From contig DLHW01000015.1 of the NCBI GenBank assembly GCA_002483425.1, forward strand, positions 643 to 34,153: a stretch of 33,511 nucleotides of DNA. Direction: 5' to 3'. Under the pieces are notes generated by a model, which ran no database searches, was not told the origin of the DNA, and saw nothing but the letters and a program-made list of their open reading frames with translations. Positions 8,955 to 16,660 of this stretch are shown piece by piece (position 1 is the stretch's first letter; every line of letters starts with the position of its first letter). A program made the translations under genes and the position numbers. Source of the DNA: Methylococcaceae bacterium UBA7658. GTDB taxonomy: Bacteria > Pseudomonadota > Gammaproteobacteria > Methylococcales > Methylomonadaceae.

Positions 8955-9006
8955 AAAAAAATCCCCCAGCTTTCCCTCTTTGATAGGGAACTAGAGGAGG
9001 ATTTTA
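8955..9006. repeat. Imperfect palindromic repeat (REP/MITE-like)
   Basis: The segment runs A-rich, then ATCCCCC, a C-rich arm with CCCT, a CTTTGAT loop region, AGGG, a purine-rich arm with GAGGAGG, then ATTTT. The ends (AAAATCC / GGATTTT) and inner arms (CCCT / AGGG) pair. It resembles the widespread AAATCCCCC...GGGGGATTT intergenic palindromes found in many copies in some bacterial genomes. Only one copy is in this window, so repeat status is inferred from form. Confidence 0.5.
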
Positions 9007-9065
9007 AGAAAGGCGCGCAACCGGTTTTGCGGGCTTCGAAAAGCCCCGGTCAAACTCAAGGCCAA

Positions 9066-9179
9066 TTAATCCCTAAGTTTGGAAAACACATAATCGCTGA
9101 CTTTTTCGGAAGCATGGCATGAGAAACAATCCTTGCCGCCGTCTTCCACCAGGCGCGCGGTTTTACTGGCGTAGTTGTT
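9066..9179 (-). pseudogene. Fossil C-terminal fragment of a c-type cytochrome (P460-like)
   Basis: On the minus strand an open frame ending at TAA (9066-9068) reads NNYASKTARLVEDGGKDC, then FSCHASEKVSDYVFSKLRD and stop. The CFSCH heme-binding motif is encoded at 9114-9128. The ending resembles cytochrome P460/c'-beta type proteins, in which CxxCH lies close to a DYVF-containing C-terminus. There is no start codon, signal peptide or upstream domain; a stop lies about 45 bases further upstream in frame. It is therefore a truncated remnant. Confidence 0.6.
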
Positions 9180-9363
9180 AAAAATTACCAAGACTAAAAC
9201 TATTATTGGTCTACTATTAAAGCGTTACGACCGCTTATGGTGCTAACCGTTTTAAAAAATATAAGCTATTGAAAATAAAAAAATACGCTTTTTTAGCAAC
9301 CGGTTTAGCTGCTCCGTCTAATTTGTCTGGGGCGATCAGGACCGATGTGTAGGAGGACACTGT

Positions 9364-10881
9364 ATGACCGAATTCCACGAGTTTCCCAGTTATGACGCAG
9401 TCCATGTTATTTCCGACATTCACATGGGCGGTAGACCCGGCTTTCAGATATTGAAGGAGTGTAAGCGCTTGGCTGGTTATATCCGCTGGGTAGCCGCGCA
9501 AGCGCCGCAAGGACAGGTCGCCTTAGTATTGAACGGCGATGTATTCGACACCTTAGCGGAGGAAAATACCGATTATGTCGCGGCCAATAACGCCGTGCAA
9601 GTTGTGCAGCGGATTATGAACGACCCTTCATTTTCAGGCATTTGGGATGAGTTGTCCTGCTTCGTTAAAAAAGATAAACGGACCTTGGTGTTCGTAATCG
9701 GCAATCACGATATCGAAGTCGCCTTTCCCAATGTGCAACGGCTGATTCAATGGCGGCTCGCCGGCGAGGACGCCGTGCAGCGTTCCCGGATTGTTTTTTC
9801 CACCACCGGCGCCGGGTTTACCTGCTTTGTGGGTAACGCCAAAGTTTATTGCACCCACGGTAATGAAGTCGACGCCTGGAACTTCAACCGCTACGAGGAT
9901 TTAGCCAAGGTCGCCCGCCGGATCAACGCCGGTCAGGTGCTGAATAAGGATGAATGGTTTCCTAATGCCGGTACTCGAATGGTGAAGGAGGTTATGAATG
10001 AAATTAAAAAAACCTATAAATGGATCGATTTATTAAAGCCGGAAAACAAAGCCGCCGTCAGTACGCTGGCTGTGATCGATCCGTCAGTCGCCAGCAAAAT
10101 ATCGAATATATTTTCAATTGTCGGCGATAAAGTAAAAGCCGGCTTTCAAGTGGAAGGCCGGTTATCGGCGGACGGTTTTCAACCGGCCTTGCCTGACAAT
10201 AAAAATCAGGTAACAATCGATCAGTTGCTTGGGCCGAATGTAAAAGACGGTCTCGATCAAATAACAACCTCCGATGTCGATGAACTTCTATTAAACGCTG
10301 AAAAACAGCTCGGCAAGCCCGGCGCTAAAATCGACCAGTACAACGGTTCCTTAGGCGCGGGAGAACTGATTTTCGACCGGCTGACAGGCTGGATAACAGG
10401 TGTCGGCGAAGACGAAGCACTCCGCCGGGCCTTGAAGGACTGGCTGAAAGACGACCGGACTTTCGATATTCTCGATCAAGACGAGACTTATACCGAAGTC
10501 ACTAAAGCGGTCAGTAGCAACATCGATTTTATTATCACCGGTCATACACATTTGGAACGCGCTATTCCGATGGGCGGTAGCCGGTTTTATTTTAACTCCG
10601 GCACTTGGATCAGGTTATTACGCTTTACCGGCGCCATGTTGAAAGATACGGCATCCTTTAAGCCGGTCTACGATTTACTGATCGATGCCAAGGGCGATAT
10701 CGCCGCGATTGACAACGCTAAGTTCAAGAACGATAAAGGCGAATTGGTGCCTTACGTCATGGACCAAACCAGCGCCGTTTCGATCACTGTTGAAAACGGT
10801 AAAGCTACCGGAAGATTGCTTCATATCGAAGGCGACGGCAGCGGTAATCCTAATGAAATCAAACGGTTTGTGAGGATATAA
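9364..10881 (+). CDS. Calcineurin-like metallophosphoesterase with large internal insertion
   Basis: This 505-residue protein has all five metal-binding blocks of the calcineurin-like superfamily: SDIHMGG (D18, H20), NGDVFD (D59, D62), IGNHD (N114, H115), CTHGNEVD (H165) and ITGHTHLE (H394, H396). It should be a dinuclear-metal phosphoesterase; the substrate cannot be read from sequence. Between H165 and GHTH lies about 225 residues, far longer than in simple family members, forming an insertion of unknown fold. No signal peptide or membrane segment is seen, so it is probably cytosolic. ATG 9364 is backed by AGGAGG at 9351-9356. Its stop is one base before the ATG of the CHAT gene, with GAGGATA in its last codons as the next ribosome site, so the two are almost certainly co-translated. 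Confidence 0.9.
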   Translation: MTEFHEFPSYDAVHVISDIHMGGRPGFQILKECKRLAGYIRWVAAQAPQGQVALVLNGDVFDTLAEENTDYVAANNAVQVVQRIMNDPSFSGIWDELSCFVKKDKRTLVFVIGNHDIEVAFPNVQRLIQWRLAGEDAVQRSRIVFSTTGAGFTCFVGNAKVYCTHGNEVDAWNFNRYEDLAKVARRINAGQVLNKDEWFPNAGTRMVKEVMNEIKKTYKWIDLLKPENKAAVSTLAVIDPSVASKISNIFSIVGDKVKAGFQVEGRLSADGFQPALPDNKNQVTIDQLLGPNVKDGLDQITTSDVDELLLNAEKQLGKPGAKIDQYNGSLGAGELIFDRLTGWITGVGEDEALRRALKDWLKDDRTFDILDQDETYTEVTKAVSSNIDFIITGHTHLERAIPMGGSRFYFNSGTWIRLLRFTGAMLKDTASFKPVYDLLIDAKGDIAAIDNAKFKNDKGELVPYVMDQTSAVSITVENGKATGRLLHIEGDGSGNPNEIKRFVRI

Positions 10882-10882
10882 C

Positions 10883-12850
10883 ATGCCTGCTCCGGAAACC
10901 GCTAAAATCAATAAGGTCAAAGTCGAATTATTACGTCCGGGTCCTGCCCATAATCAATTATTATCGCCGTTAACGCCTTACATTGCATTATGCGGAGAAG
11001 ACGGCCCGGTAACCGTCAACATTCCGTTCGAGCATCAGCAACTGCTGATGCGGCTCGGGCGTTTGCGTTATAAAACAACTATCGACCCGGCTAAGGACGA
11101 CCAACGGCAATCAGAAATTTGGGATATCGGGAATGCGATTGGCAATGTATTAGCCCAGATTCCGGCCTTATTAAGCGAATTAGGCCGGGCAGGTTGCGTA
11201 AGCGGATCGCTGGTTCATCTTAACTTAGTCATCTCAGCGCTGGAATTAGGCATGATTCCGTTCGAAGCGGCGATAGCTATCGACGGTTTCCCGGGTTCGG
11301 GGTCGCCTTTATTTTTGCAAATGCGCAGCCCGGTCACAATAACGCGCGAAATAAGGCGCGGTAATCCGATTGGTATGAAATGGGATCGCAAGCCGCGAAT
11401 ATTGTTCGCCTATGCCGCGCCGGGCGGGTTATATGTGCCCGCGCAAGCGCATTTACAAGCATTGCGCGAAGCCATAGAACCTTGGGTTAAAATAAAAGAC
11501 GAAGACGCTGTAGCGGAACGTTTGGCTGAAGTGAAAAAATTACTGACCGTCCTGCCGGACGCTAGCATCGAGAAAATCCGGAAAGAATGCGGGGCAAACG
11601 AATACAGCCATGTCCATATTCTGGCGCACGGCGATACCTTTTTAAACGCCGGTGTGCAGCGCTACGGCGTTGCCTTGTGCAATGAAATCGATTCCTCTCA
11701 AAAAGATGTTGCCGACGGCGAACGTTTGGCGATTGCGTTAACCTCGCGGGACAGTTCCGGCTCTACCCGTTATCGTCCGACGGTGGTGACATTAGCCACT
11801 TGCGATTCGGGCAACATCGAGAATGTGTTAACGCCGGGCGGCAGCATTGCCCACGAGTTGAATGCCGCCGGCATTCCTTGGGTTATTGCTTCGCAGTTTC
11901 CGCTTTGGATGAAGGCGTCGGCAATTGCCGCGGAAGTCCTTTACACCGGATTGTTGAACGGTAACGATCCGCGCTGGGTATTGTATGATTTAAGACAGCG
12001 TCTGCGCACCGATTCGCCCGGTACGCACGATTGGGCGAGTATTGTAACTTACGCCACTGTGCCGCCCGATTTCGAAACCCAAGTCAATGTTTTTAGAGAC
12101 CGCCAAACCCGCGGGAAAATCAATATCAAATTCGACCGTATTGACGAATTAACCGGTGTTAACGGCGAATTAGCAAATTTGCAAAATAACCGGCTAACGG
12201 AAAAACAAAAAATCGAGATCGACGCGCTGTGCATATCGATTCGCGCCGATTTAAAAAAATGGCGTGATGAGTTTAGAAAAATTTCGACTCCAAAAGAAAA
12301 AGCCGAACGCTTGGGTGTTAGCGCGGCGAGCGAAAAACGGATCGGTATTGCGTACGGTTTACTGGGTATTAAAAATAAGTCGCTGGAAGCTTATACGTTT
12401 TCAAAAGATATCTATCTCGAGGCCATGGAAACCGAACCCAATAATTATTGGGTTATGACGCAATACCTCTCAATGTTAGCGATCCTAAACTTCTTGGATA
12501 CATCTAAACGCATTGATTTGGTCAAAGAATACGGCTGGTCTTGGATTGCTGCCCGGCAAATAGCTCAATGGGACAGTTTACACGCCACGGGAGAAGCTAA
12601 GGTCTACGCTTTAGCGACCTTGGCGGAATTGTATTTGCTGGCGCCGAATTTTACGGTCATCCCGAAACTGAAATTAAAAGAAAATAAGGCGGAATTCATT
12701 CGTTGCTGCAAAGAAATGCGCGAATTAATTGAACCCGGATCGTTTGCAAAATTTTCCACGAAACGGCAATTTAATCGATACAAAACATACTGGAGCAATA
12801 CGGTGTGGGATGATTTGGCGCAGGAAGCTGTGAAAATCTTAAGCAGCTAG
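10883..12850 (+). CDS. CHAT-domain (caspase-like) protein with helical, TPR-like C-terminus
   Basis: This 655-residue protein carries a CHAT peptidase domain at about residues 165-395. The catalytic pair is visible as His249 in YSHVHILAHG and Cys307 in VVTLATCDSGN. Other CHAT blocks are GGSIAHELNAAGIPWVIASQF and WVLYDLRQRLR...HDWASIVTYA. Residues 1-160 form an N-terminal region of unknown fold. Residues 400-655 are helix-rich with a TPR-like stretch (GLLGIKNKSLEAYTFSKDIY, then EPNNYWVMTQYLSMLA). CHAT proteases are known effectors in bacterial conflict systems, for instance activating gasdermins or acting with type III-E CRISPR. The target here is unknown. It follows the phosphoesterase gene by 1 base and has no signal peptide. 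Confidence 0.9.
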   Translation: MPAPETAKINKVKVELLRPGPAHNQLLSPLTPYIALCGEDGPVTVNIPFEHQQLLMRLGRLRYKTTIDPAKDDQRQSEIWDIGNAIGNVLAQIPALLSELGRAGCVSGSLVHLNLVISALELGMIPFEAAIAIDGFPGSGSPLFLQMRSPVTITREIRRGNPIGMKWDRKPRILFAYAAPGGLYVPAQAHLQALREAIEPWVKIKDEDAVAERLAEVKKLLTVLPDASIEKIRKECGANEYSHVHILAHGDTFLNAGVQRYGVALCNEIDSSQKDVADGERLAIALTSRDSSGSTRYRPTVVTLATCDSGNIENVLTPGGSIAHELNAAGIPWVIASQFPLWMKASAIAAEVLYTGLLNGNDPRWVLYDLRQRLRTDSPGTHDWASIVTYATVPPDFETQVNVFRDRQTRGKINIKFDRIDELTGVNGELANLQNNRLTEKQKIEIDALCISIRADLKKWRDEFRKISTPKEKAERLGVSAASEKRIGIAYGLLGIKNKSLEAYTFSKDIYLEAMETEPNNYWVMTQYLSMLAILNFLDTSKRIDLVKEYGWSWIAARQIAQWDSLHATGEAKVYALATLAELYLLAPNFTVIPKLKLKENKAEFIRCCKEMRELIEPGSFAKFSTKRQFNRYKTYWSNTVWDDLAQEAVKILSS

Positions 12851-12921
12851 CCTGACGTTTTATAGTTATAAGGTTGATTTATTTTATCGATGCGCCGGCG
12901 TTCCTTAAGGCTGTTTGGTTT

Positions 12922-13431
12922 ATGAAACGATTGTTTTTCGCACTTTGGCCCGATGCGCAGGTAAAAGCGCAATGTGCAAATATTATTCATGAACTGGATA
13001 ACGGTAGAGGCAGAAGAACACCCGTCGACAACCTGCATGTGACCTTATTATTTCTGGGCAATCTTTCTTTAGGTAAGGAACTCGAATTGAGGGAGACGAT
13101 TAGGCAGATGGCTATACCCTATATCGAGTTATGTTTTAATCAACTCAGTTTCTGGAAAAAACCAGGCGTTCTGTGCTTAACGGCTTCCGAAATCAATCCC
13201 AATCTTATTAAGCTAGTCGATCGGTTATCGTTAGCCGCAAAAAATCTAGGTATACCTATTGATCAGTATGCTTATCACCCCCATATTACCTTGTTCAGAA
13301 AAGCTAACGGAATAGCAGACTATAATTTTGAAACAATCGCTTGGCGGTCGTCTGCAATTTGTTTGGTCGAGTGCGCTGTGCCGCTGCACACACCAGAGTA
13401 TAAGGTGATAGAGACCTGGAATGCCGTTTAG
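12922..13431 (+). CDS. thpR: RNA 2',3'-cyclic phosphodiesterase (2H phosphoesterase, LigT/ThpR family)
   Basis: The two His-x-Thr-Leu motifs of the 2H superfamily are present: HVTL at residues 39-42 and HITL at 122-125. The N-terminus MKRLFFALWPD is the family's usual opening (RLFxAxxxP). ATG 12922 is chosen over an upstream in-frame ATG at 12874 because it gives this N-terminus and has TAAGG 11 bases ahead. The 169-residue length is normal. Family members hydrolyse 2',3'-cyclic phosphates and were first described as 2'-5' RNA ligases. It lies 71 bases after the CHAT gene in the same direction; it may be an independent housekeeping gene or part of that cluster. Confidence 0.9.
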   Translation: MKRLFFALWPDAQVKAQCANIIHELDNGRGRRTPVDNLHVTLLFLGNLSLGKELELRETIRQMAIPYIELCFNQLSFWKKPGVLCLTASEINPNLIKLVDRLSLAAKNLGIPIDQYAYHPHITLFRKANGIADYNFETIAWRSSAICLVECAVPLHTPEYKVIETWNAV

Positions 13432-13441
13432 GTTGCAAATC

Positions 13442-13472
13442 TTGACGGTTTGACAAGCGGTTTTGGTATTAT
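13442..13472 (+). promoter_or_regulatory. Possible sigma-70 promoter of the tautomerase gene
   Basis: TTGACG (13442-13447) and TATTAT (13467-13472) are separated by 19 bases, slightly long. A closer TTGACA at 13450-13455 would leave only 11 bases and is unlikely to be the -35. The site falls just upstream of the AAGGAG ribosome site of the next gene, which fits, but the spacing makes it uncertain. Confidence 0.3.
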
Positions 13473-13501
13473 TAAGGGCATTTTTTGTAAAGGAGATGGC
13501 C

Positions 13502-13846
13502 ATGCCTTATCTAAAGTTAAATACGAATGTCGCGATAAATACTCAAAATTCCGCCTTAATAAGCGAATTATCGAAAATAATATCCGAACAAACCGGTAAA
13601 CCCGAGCGTTATGTCTTGGTTGAGGCCGAAGGAAATAGAACCATGCTATTTGCGGGCGGCAATGAGCCTTTGGCTTTTTTAGAATGCAAAAGTATCGGCT
13701 TAAATCCAGGTCAAGCAAAAGCGATTTCCGCAGCGCTCAGCAAAGTTTTACATGAACAGATGGGCATTCAGCCCGGCCGTATTTATATCGAGTTCAGCAA
13801 TAGCCCCGGCGAGTTTTGGGGTTGGAACGGCTCTACATTCGGATAG
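13502..13846 (+). CDS. MIF/tautomerase superfamily protein
   Basis: This 114-residue protein begins MPYLKLNTN, placing the catalytic Pro2 (Pro1 after Met removal) as in the MIF family, and ends with the conserved VYIxF-like stretch (GRIYIEFSNSPGEFWGWNGSTF). Length and pattern fit macrophage-migration-inhibitory-factor homologues, which show phenylpyruvate tautomerase activity; the bacterial role is generally unclear. ATG 13502 follows AAGGAG at 13490-13495 with ideal spacing. An in-frame start at 13463 would hide Pro2 and is rejected. Confidence 0.9.
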   Translation: MPYLKLNTNVAINTQNSALISELSKIISEQTGKPERYVLVEAEGNRTMLFAGGNEPLAFLECKSIGLNPGQAKAISAALSKVLHEQMGIQPGRIYIEFSNSPGEFWGWNGSTFG

Positions 13847-13913
13847 AACGGGCGAACTGCCGTAAAATTTTATTATTTACGCTATAAAAACAATGGCGTA
13901 TAAAACACTTACC

Positions 13914-13938
13914 GTTATAGACTCCTGGAATCTATAAC
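13914..13938. promoter_or_regulatory. Inverted repeat upstream of miaA
   Basis: GTTATAGA (13914-13921) and TCTATAAC (13931-13938) form a perfect 8-bp inverted repeat with a 9-base spacer, 53 bases before the miaA start. There is no T tract, so it is more operator-like than terminator-like. Function unknown. Confidence 0.35.
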
Positions 13939-13990
13939 AAGGCTGTATCTTAAAATTAAGCACTCGAACGGTTTTTCATTCGTTTTTGGT

Positions 13991-14935
13991 ATGCAGAAAA
14001 ATTCTCTTCCACCGGCTATTTGCTTGATGGGACCGACAGCCTCAGGAAAATCGGCGTTAGCTGTGGCGTTGGCTCATCGGCTGAATGGCGAAATTATCAG
14101 CGTCGATTCCGCCTTGGTTTACCGGGGGATGACTATCGGCACCGCAAAGCCGGCGCTATCGGAAAGAGAAGGCATTCGGCACCATTTAATCGATATTTTG
14201 GATCCGGCGGAAGCGTTTTCAACTGGACAATTCCGGACCCTTGCCTTGAGATTGATGTCCGAGATCAGTCAACGCGGACGCATCCCTATTTTAACGGGTG
14301 GAACCATGCTGTACTTTAATGCGTTAACAGGCGGCCTTGCCCAGTTGCCGGAAGCCGATCCGTTAGTTCGAGCTAAACTCGATGATGACATGCAGCGGTA
14401 CGGGAAAGAAGTGCTGCATAAGCGGCTGGCAAGCATCGATCCAGCGGCTGCCGCGAGAATCCATCCGAACGATCCGCAGCGTATCCAGCGAGCGCTGGAA
14501 GTCTACGAAATCAGCGGAAAATCGATAACCGCCTTATTTGCCGAAGCGCAATCCAATACAATACCCTATCGAATCGTCAAGCTTATTCTTGCGCCCGAAC
14601 ACCGGTTGACGTTGCATCATCTTATTGCTCAACGGTTTAACCAAATGCTAGCGCAGGGGTTTATCGAAGAAGTCGAACAGCTTATGCAACGCGGCGATTT
14701 GGACGAGCGTCTGCCTTCCATCCGGGCAGTCGGTTACCGGCAAATTTGGGCTTATCTGAAAGGCGAATACGACCGGGAAGACATGATAGAAAAAGCTATC
14801 GCAGCCACGCGACAATTAGCGAAACGTCAATTTACATGGTTACGGCGGGAATCGGAAGCGTTAAGGTTACATACCGGCCAGCCGGAAATAGGTCAGGCTG
14901 CGGTTTCCTATATAGAAAAATCATTGGCCGAATAG
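13991..14935 (+). CDS. miaA: tRNA dimethylallyltransferase
   Basis: MiaA transfers a dimethylallyl group to N6 of A37 in tRNAs reading UNN codons. The Walker A P-loop GPTASGKS is at residues 14-21, followed by ISVDSALVYRGMTIGTAKP, HHLIDILDPAEAFS, PILTGGTMLYFNAL, and AVGYRQIWAYL near 245. The 314 residues are normal. The gene is not followed by hfq, as it is in many gammaproteobacteria, but by the lemA operon. It has a 144-base upstream gap, suggesting its own promoter. Confidence 0.97.
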   Translation: MQKNSLPPAICLMGPTASGKSALAVALAHRLNGEIISVDSALVYRGMTIGTAKPALSEREGIRHHLIDILDPAEAFSTGQFRTLALRLMSEISQRGRIPILTGGTMLYFNALTGGLAQLPEADPLVRAKLDDDMQRYGKEVLHKRLASIDPAAAARIHPNDPQRIQRALEVYEISGKSITALFAEAQSNTIPYRIVKLILAPEHRLTLHHLIAQRFNQMLAQGFIEEVEQLMQRGDLDERLPSIRAVGYRQIWAYLKGEYDREDMIEKAIAATRQLAKRQFTWLRRESEALRLHTGQPEIGQAAVSYIEKSLAE

Positions 14936-15043
14936 TTTTGTGTTAAAAACCGTTTCGGTGTATCTTTTTCAAATACGGTAACTAAGTCCGTTCTGTTGAG
15001 TGTTCGATTCTCTTCCTAGCGCCTGTATAACATGGAGAAAAAT

Positions 15044-15748
15044 ATGACTTTCATTAAAACCCGGAACCTACAATTAAGTTTGCTGTTTATTGCAGTCTTA
15101 GCCTTATCGGGTTGCGGTTACAATGCTTTGCAATCGACCGATGAAGATGTAAAAGCAGGCTGGGCCGAAGTGTTAAACCAATATCAACGCCGGGCCGATT
15201 TGGTGCCGAATTTAGTCAACGTCGTTAAGGGTTACGCCGCGCACGAAAAAGACGTATTAACGCAAGTCACCGAAGCGCGCGCTAAAGTTGGCGCGATCCA
15301 GGCGACGCCGGATTTGGTCAACGACGAAGCAGCGTTCAAGAAATTTATAGCCGCACAAGGCCAAATGACCAGCGCCATTTCCCGGTTAATGGTGGTTGCC
15401 GAAAATTATCCCCAACTCAAAGCAGATGGCATGTTCCGCGATTTACAAGCCCAATTGGAGGGAACTGAAAACCGTATCACTGTCGCTCGCAAACGCTATA
15501 TCGACGCGGTTAAAGGCTATAACCTGACAGTGCGTTCGTTCCCTTCCAATTTAACCGCGATGGTTTTCGGTTATAAGGTCAAGCCAAGTTTTACCGTAGA
15601 GAATGAACAAGCAATCTCGACGCCGCCAACAGTCGATTTTGGCGCTCCGTCGGCTCCTGCGCAAACGGTGCCGGTTCCCGCGCCCCAAACAATGACTTTA
15701 CCGGCGCCGGTAAGCCAGCCGACGTCCCCTGTCAAAGCAGCGCCTTAA
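15044..15748 (+). CDS. lemA: LemA family lipoprotein
   Basis: The N-terminal hydrophobic stretch LSLLFIAVLALSGC is a lipoprotein signal with lipobox LSGC, so the mature protein is probably membrane-anchored. The LemA core follows: YNALQSTDEDVKAGWAEVLN, YQRRADLVPNLVNVVKGYA, and then helices ending with YNLTVRSFPSNLTAMVFGY. A Pro/Ala-rich tail (residues about 200-234) extends beyond the core. ATG 15044 is chosen because GGAG lies 6 bases upstream; an in-frame ATG at 15032 would contain that site. It heads a three-gene run with two TPM-domain proteins, the usual LemA partners. The role is unknown. Confidence 0.93.
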   Translation: MTFIKTRNLQLSLLFIAVLALSGCGYNALQSTDEDVKAGWAEVLNQYQRRADLVPNLVNVVKGYAAHEKDVLTQVTEARAKVGAIQATPDLVNDEAAFKKFIAAQGQMTSAISRLMVVAENYPQLKADGMFRDLQAQLEGTENRITVARKRYIDAVKGYNLTVRSFPSNLTAMVFGYKVKPSFTVENEQAISTPPTVDFGAPSAPAQTVPVPAPQTMTLPAPVSQPTSPVKAAP

Positions 15749-15787
15749 AAATTAATGCTCGCCGCCATAAGCATGAAAGATCACCGT

Positions 15788-16660
15788 ATGGTTTTAATCC
15801 GGTTTTGGGCGCCGTTGCTGATGCTTTATTTAACGGCTATAAACCTTTCTTGGGCCTACGTCGAAATACCCGAGTTATCCCGGCGTATTACCGACATGAC
15901 CGGAACATTGACCGCAACGCAGACTCAGGCTTTGGAGAACAAGCTGGCCGTATTCGAAACTAACAAAGGCAGCCAAATAGCCGTCCTCATGGTAGGCACG
16001 ACACAGCCGTCCGATATAGCCGAATTCGGGATTGAAGTGTTCGATTATTGGCAGCTTGGCAGGAAAGGCGTCGCTGACGGTCTGCTGCTTATTGTTGCCA
16101 AAGATGACCGGAAAGTTAGGCTGGAAGTCGGTCGGGGCTTGGAAGGCGCAATTCCGGATGCCGTGGCTAAACGTATCGGAAGCGATACGATAGCGCCTTT
16201 TTTCAAAACTAACGATTATTACGGCGGCATTAATGCCGGTTTAGATCAAATAATTCAATTCATCGGCGCCGAAAGCTTGCCCCAGCCGGAACCGCAATCT
16301 TTCCGGCAACAGGGGGAGGGTGGTTTTCTTTTTATTCTATTTGGCGGTTTATTTGCGGGTTCGTTTTTGTCGTCGGTTTTCGGCCGGATCCTGGGCGGTT
16401 TGCTTGCTGGATTAGGAAGCGGAATCATTACTTCACTATTGATGGGCTTCGGTTTTGGAGCCGTATTGGTTGGTGTTATCGTTTTTTTCCTGACTAGTTC
16501 CCGTTTTTCCGGCGGAGGCGGCGGCTGGTCGAACGGGGGCGGTTACTACGGAGGCGGAGGCTACTACGGCGGAAGTACTTGGGGCGGCGGTTCTTCAGGC
16601 GGTTCATGGAGCGGTGGCGGCGGTAGCGCAGCAGGCGGAGGAGCAACAAGTTCATGGTAA
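15788..16660 (+). CDS. TPM-domain exported membrane protein with Gly-rich tail (YgcG-like)
   Basis: A signal peptide (MVLIRFWAPLLMLYLTAINL, ending SWA) precedes a TPM domain of about 130 residues: VEIPELSRRITDMTGTLTA, NKGSQIAVLMVGTTQP, IEVFDYWQLGRKGVADGLLL and KVRLEVGRGLEGAIPD. Two hydrophobic, Gly-rich segments (FLFILFGGLFAGSFLSSVFG and ITSLLMGFGFGAVLVGVIVF) follow, and the end is a Gly/Ser/Tyr/Trp repeat tail (GGGGGWSNGGGYYGGGGYY). Starts at 15755 and 15773 in the same frame are also possible; 15788 gives the cleanest signal peptide. Its end overlaps the next TPM gene by 7 bases. Co-occurrence with LemA is common. Confidence 0.9.
   Translation: MVLIRFWAPLLMLYLTAINLSWAYVEIPELSRRITDMTGTLTATQTQALENKLAVFETNKGSQIAVLMVGTTQPSDIAEFGIEVFDYWQLGRKGVADGLLLIVAKDDRKVRLEVGRGLEGAIPDAVAKRIGSDTIAPFFKTNDYYGGINAGLDQIIQFIGAESLPQPEPQSFRQQGEGGFLFILFGGLFAGSFLSSVFGRILGGLLAGLGSGIITSLLMGFGFGAVLVGVIVFFLTSSRFSGGGGGWSNGGGYYGGGGYYGGSTWGGGSSGGSWSGGGGSAAGGGATSSW

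Noticed and set aside
9040..9056. GGGCTT-CGAA-AAGCCC hairpin as a terminator
   Set aside because: No T tract follows on either strand.
9269..9352. Possible leader peptide before the phosphoesterase, TTG start, KIKKYAFLATGLAAP-like signal sequence, stop overlapping the AGGAGG site
   Set aside because: There is no ribosome site for the TTG and no ATG; the stop/ribosome-site overlap is interesting but not enough to call a gene.
14990..15030. tRNA-like T-arm (GTTCGATTC) between miaA and lemA
   Set aside because: The T-stem is imperfect and no matching acceptor, D or anticodon arm exists upstream; at most a fragment, more likely chance.
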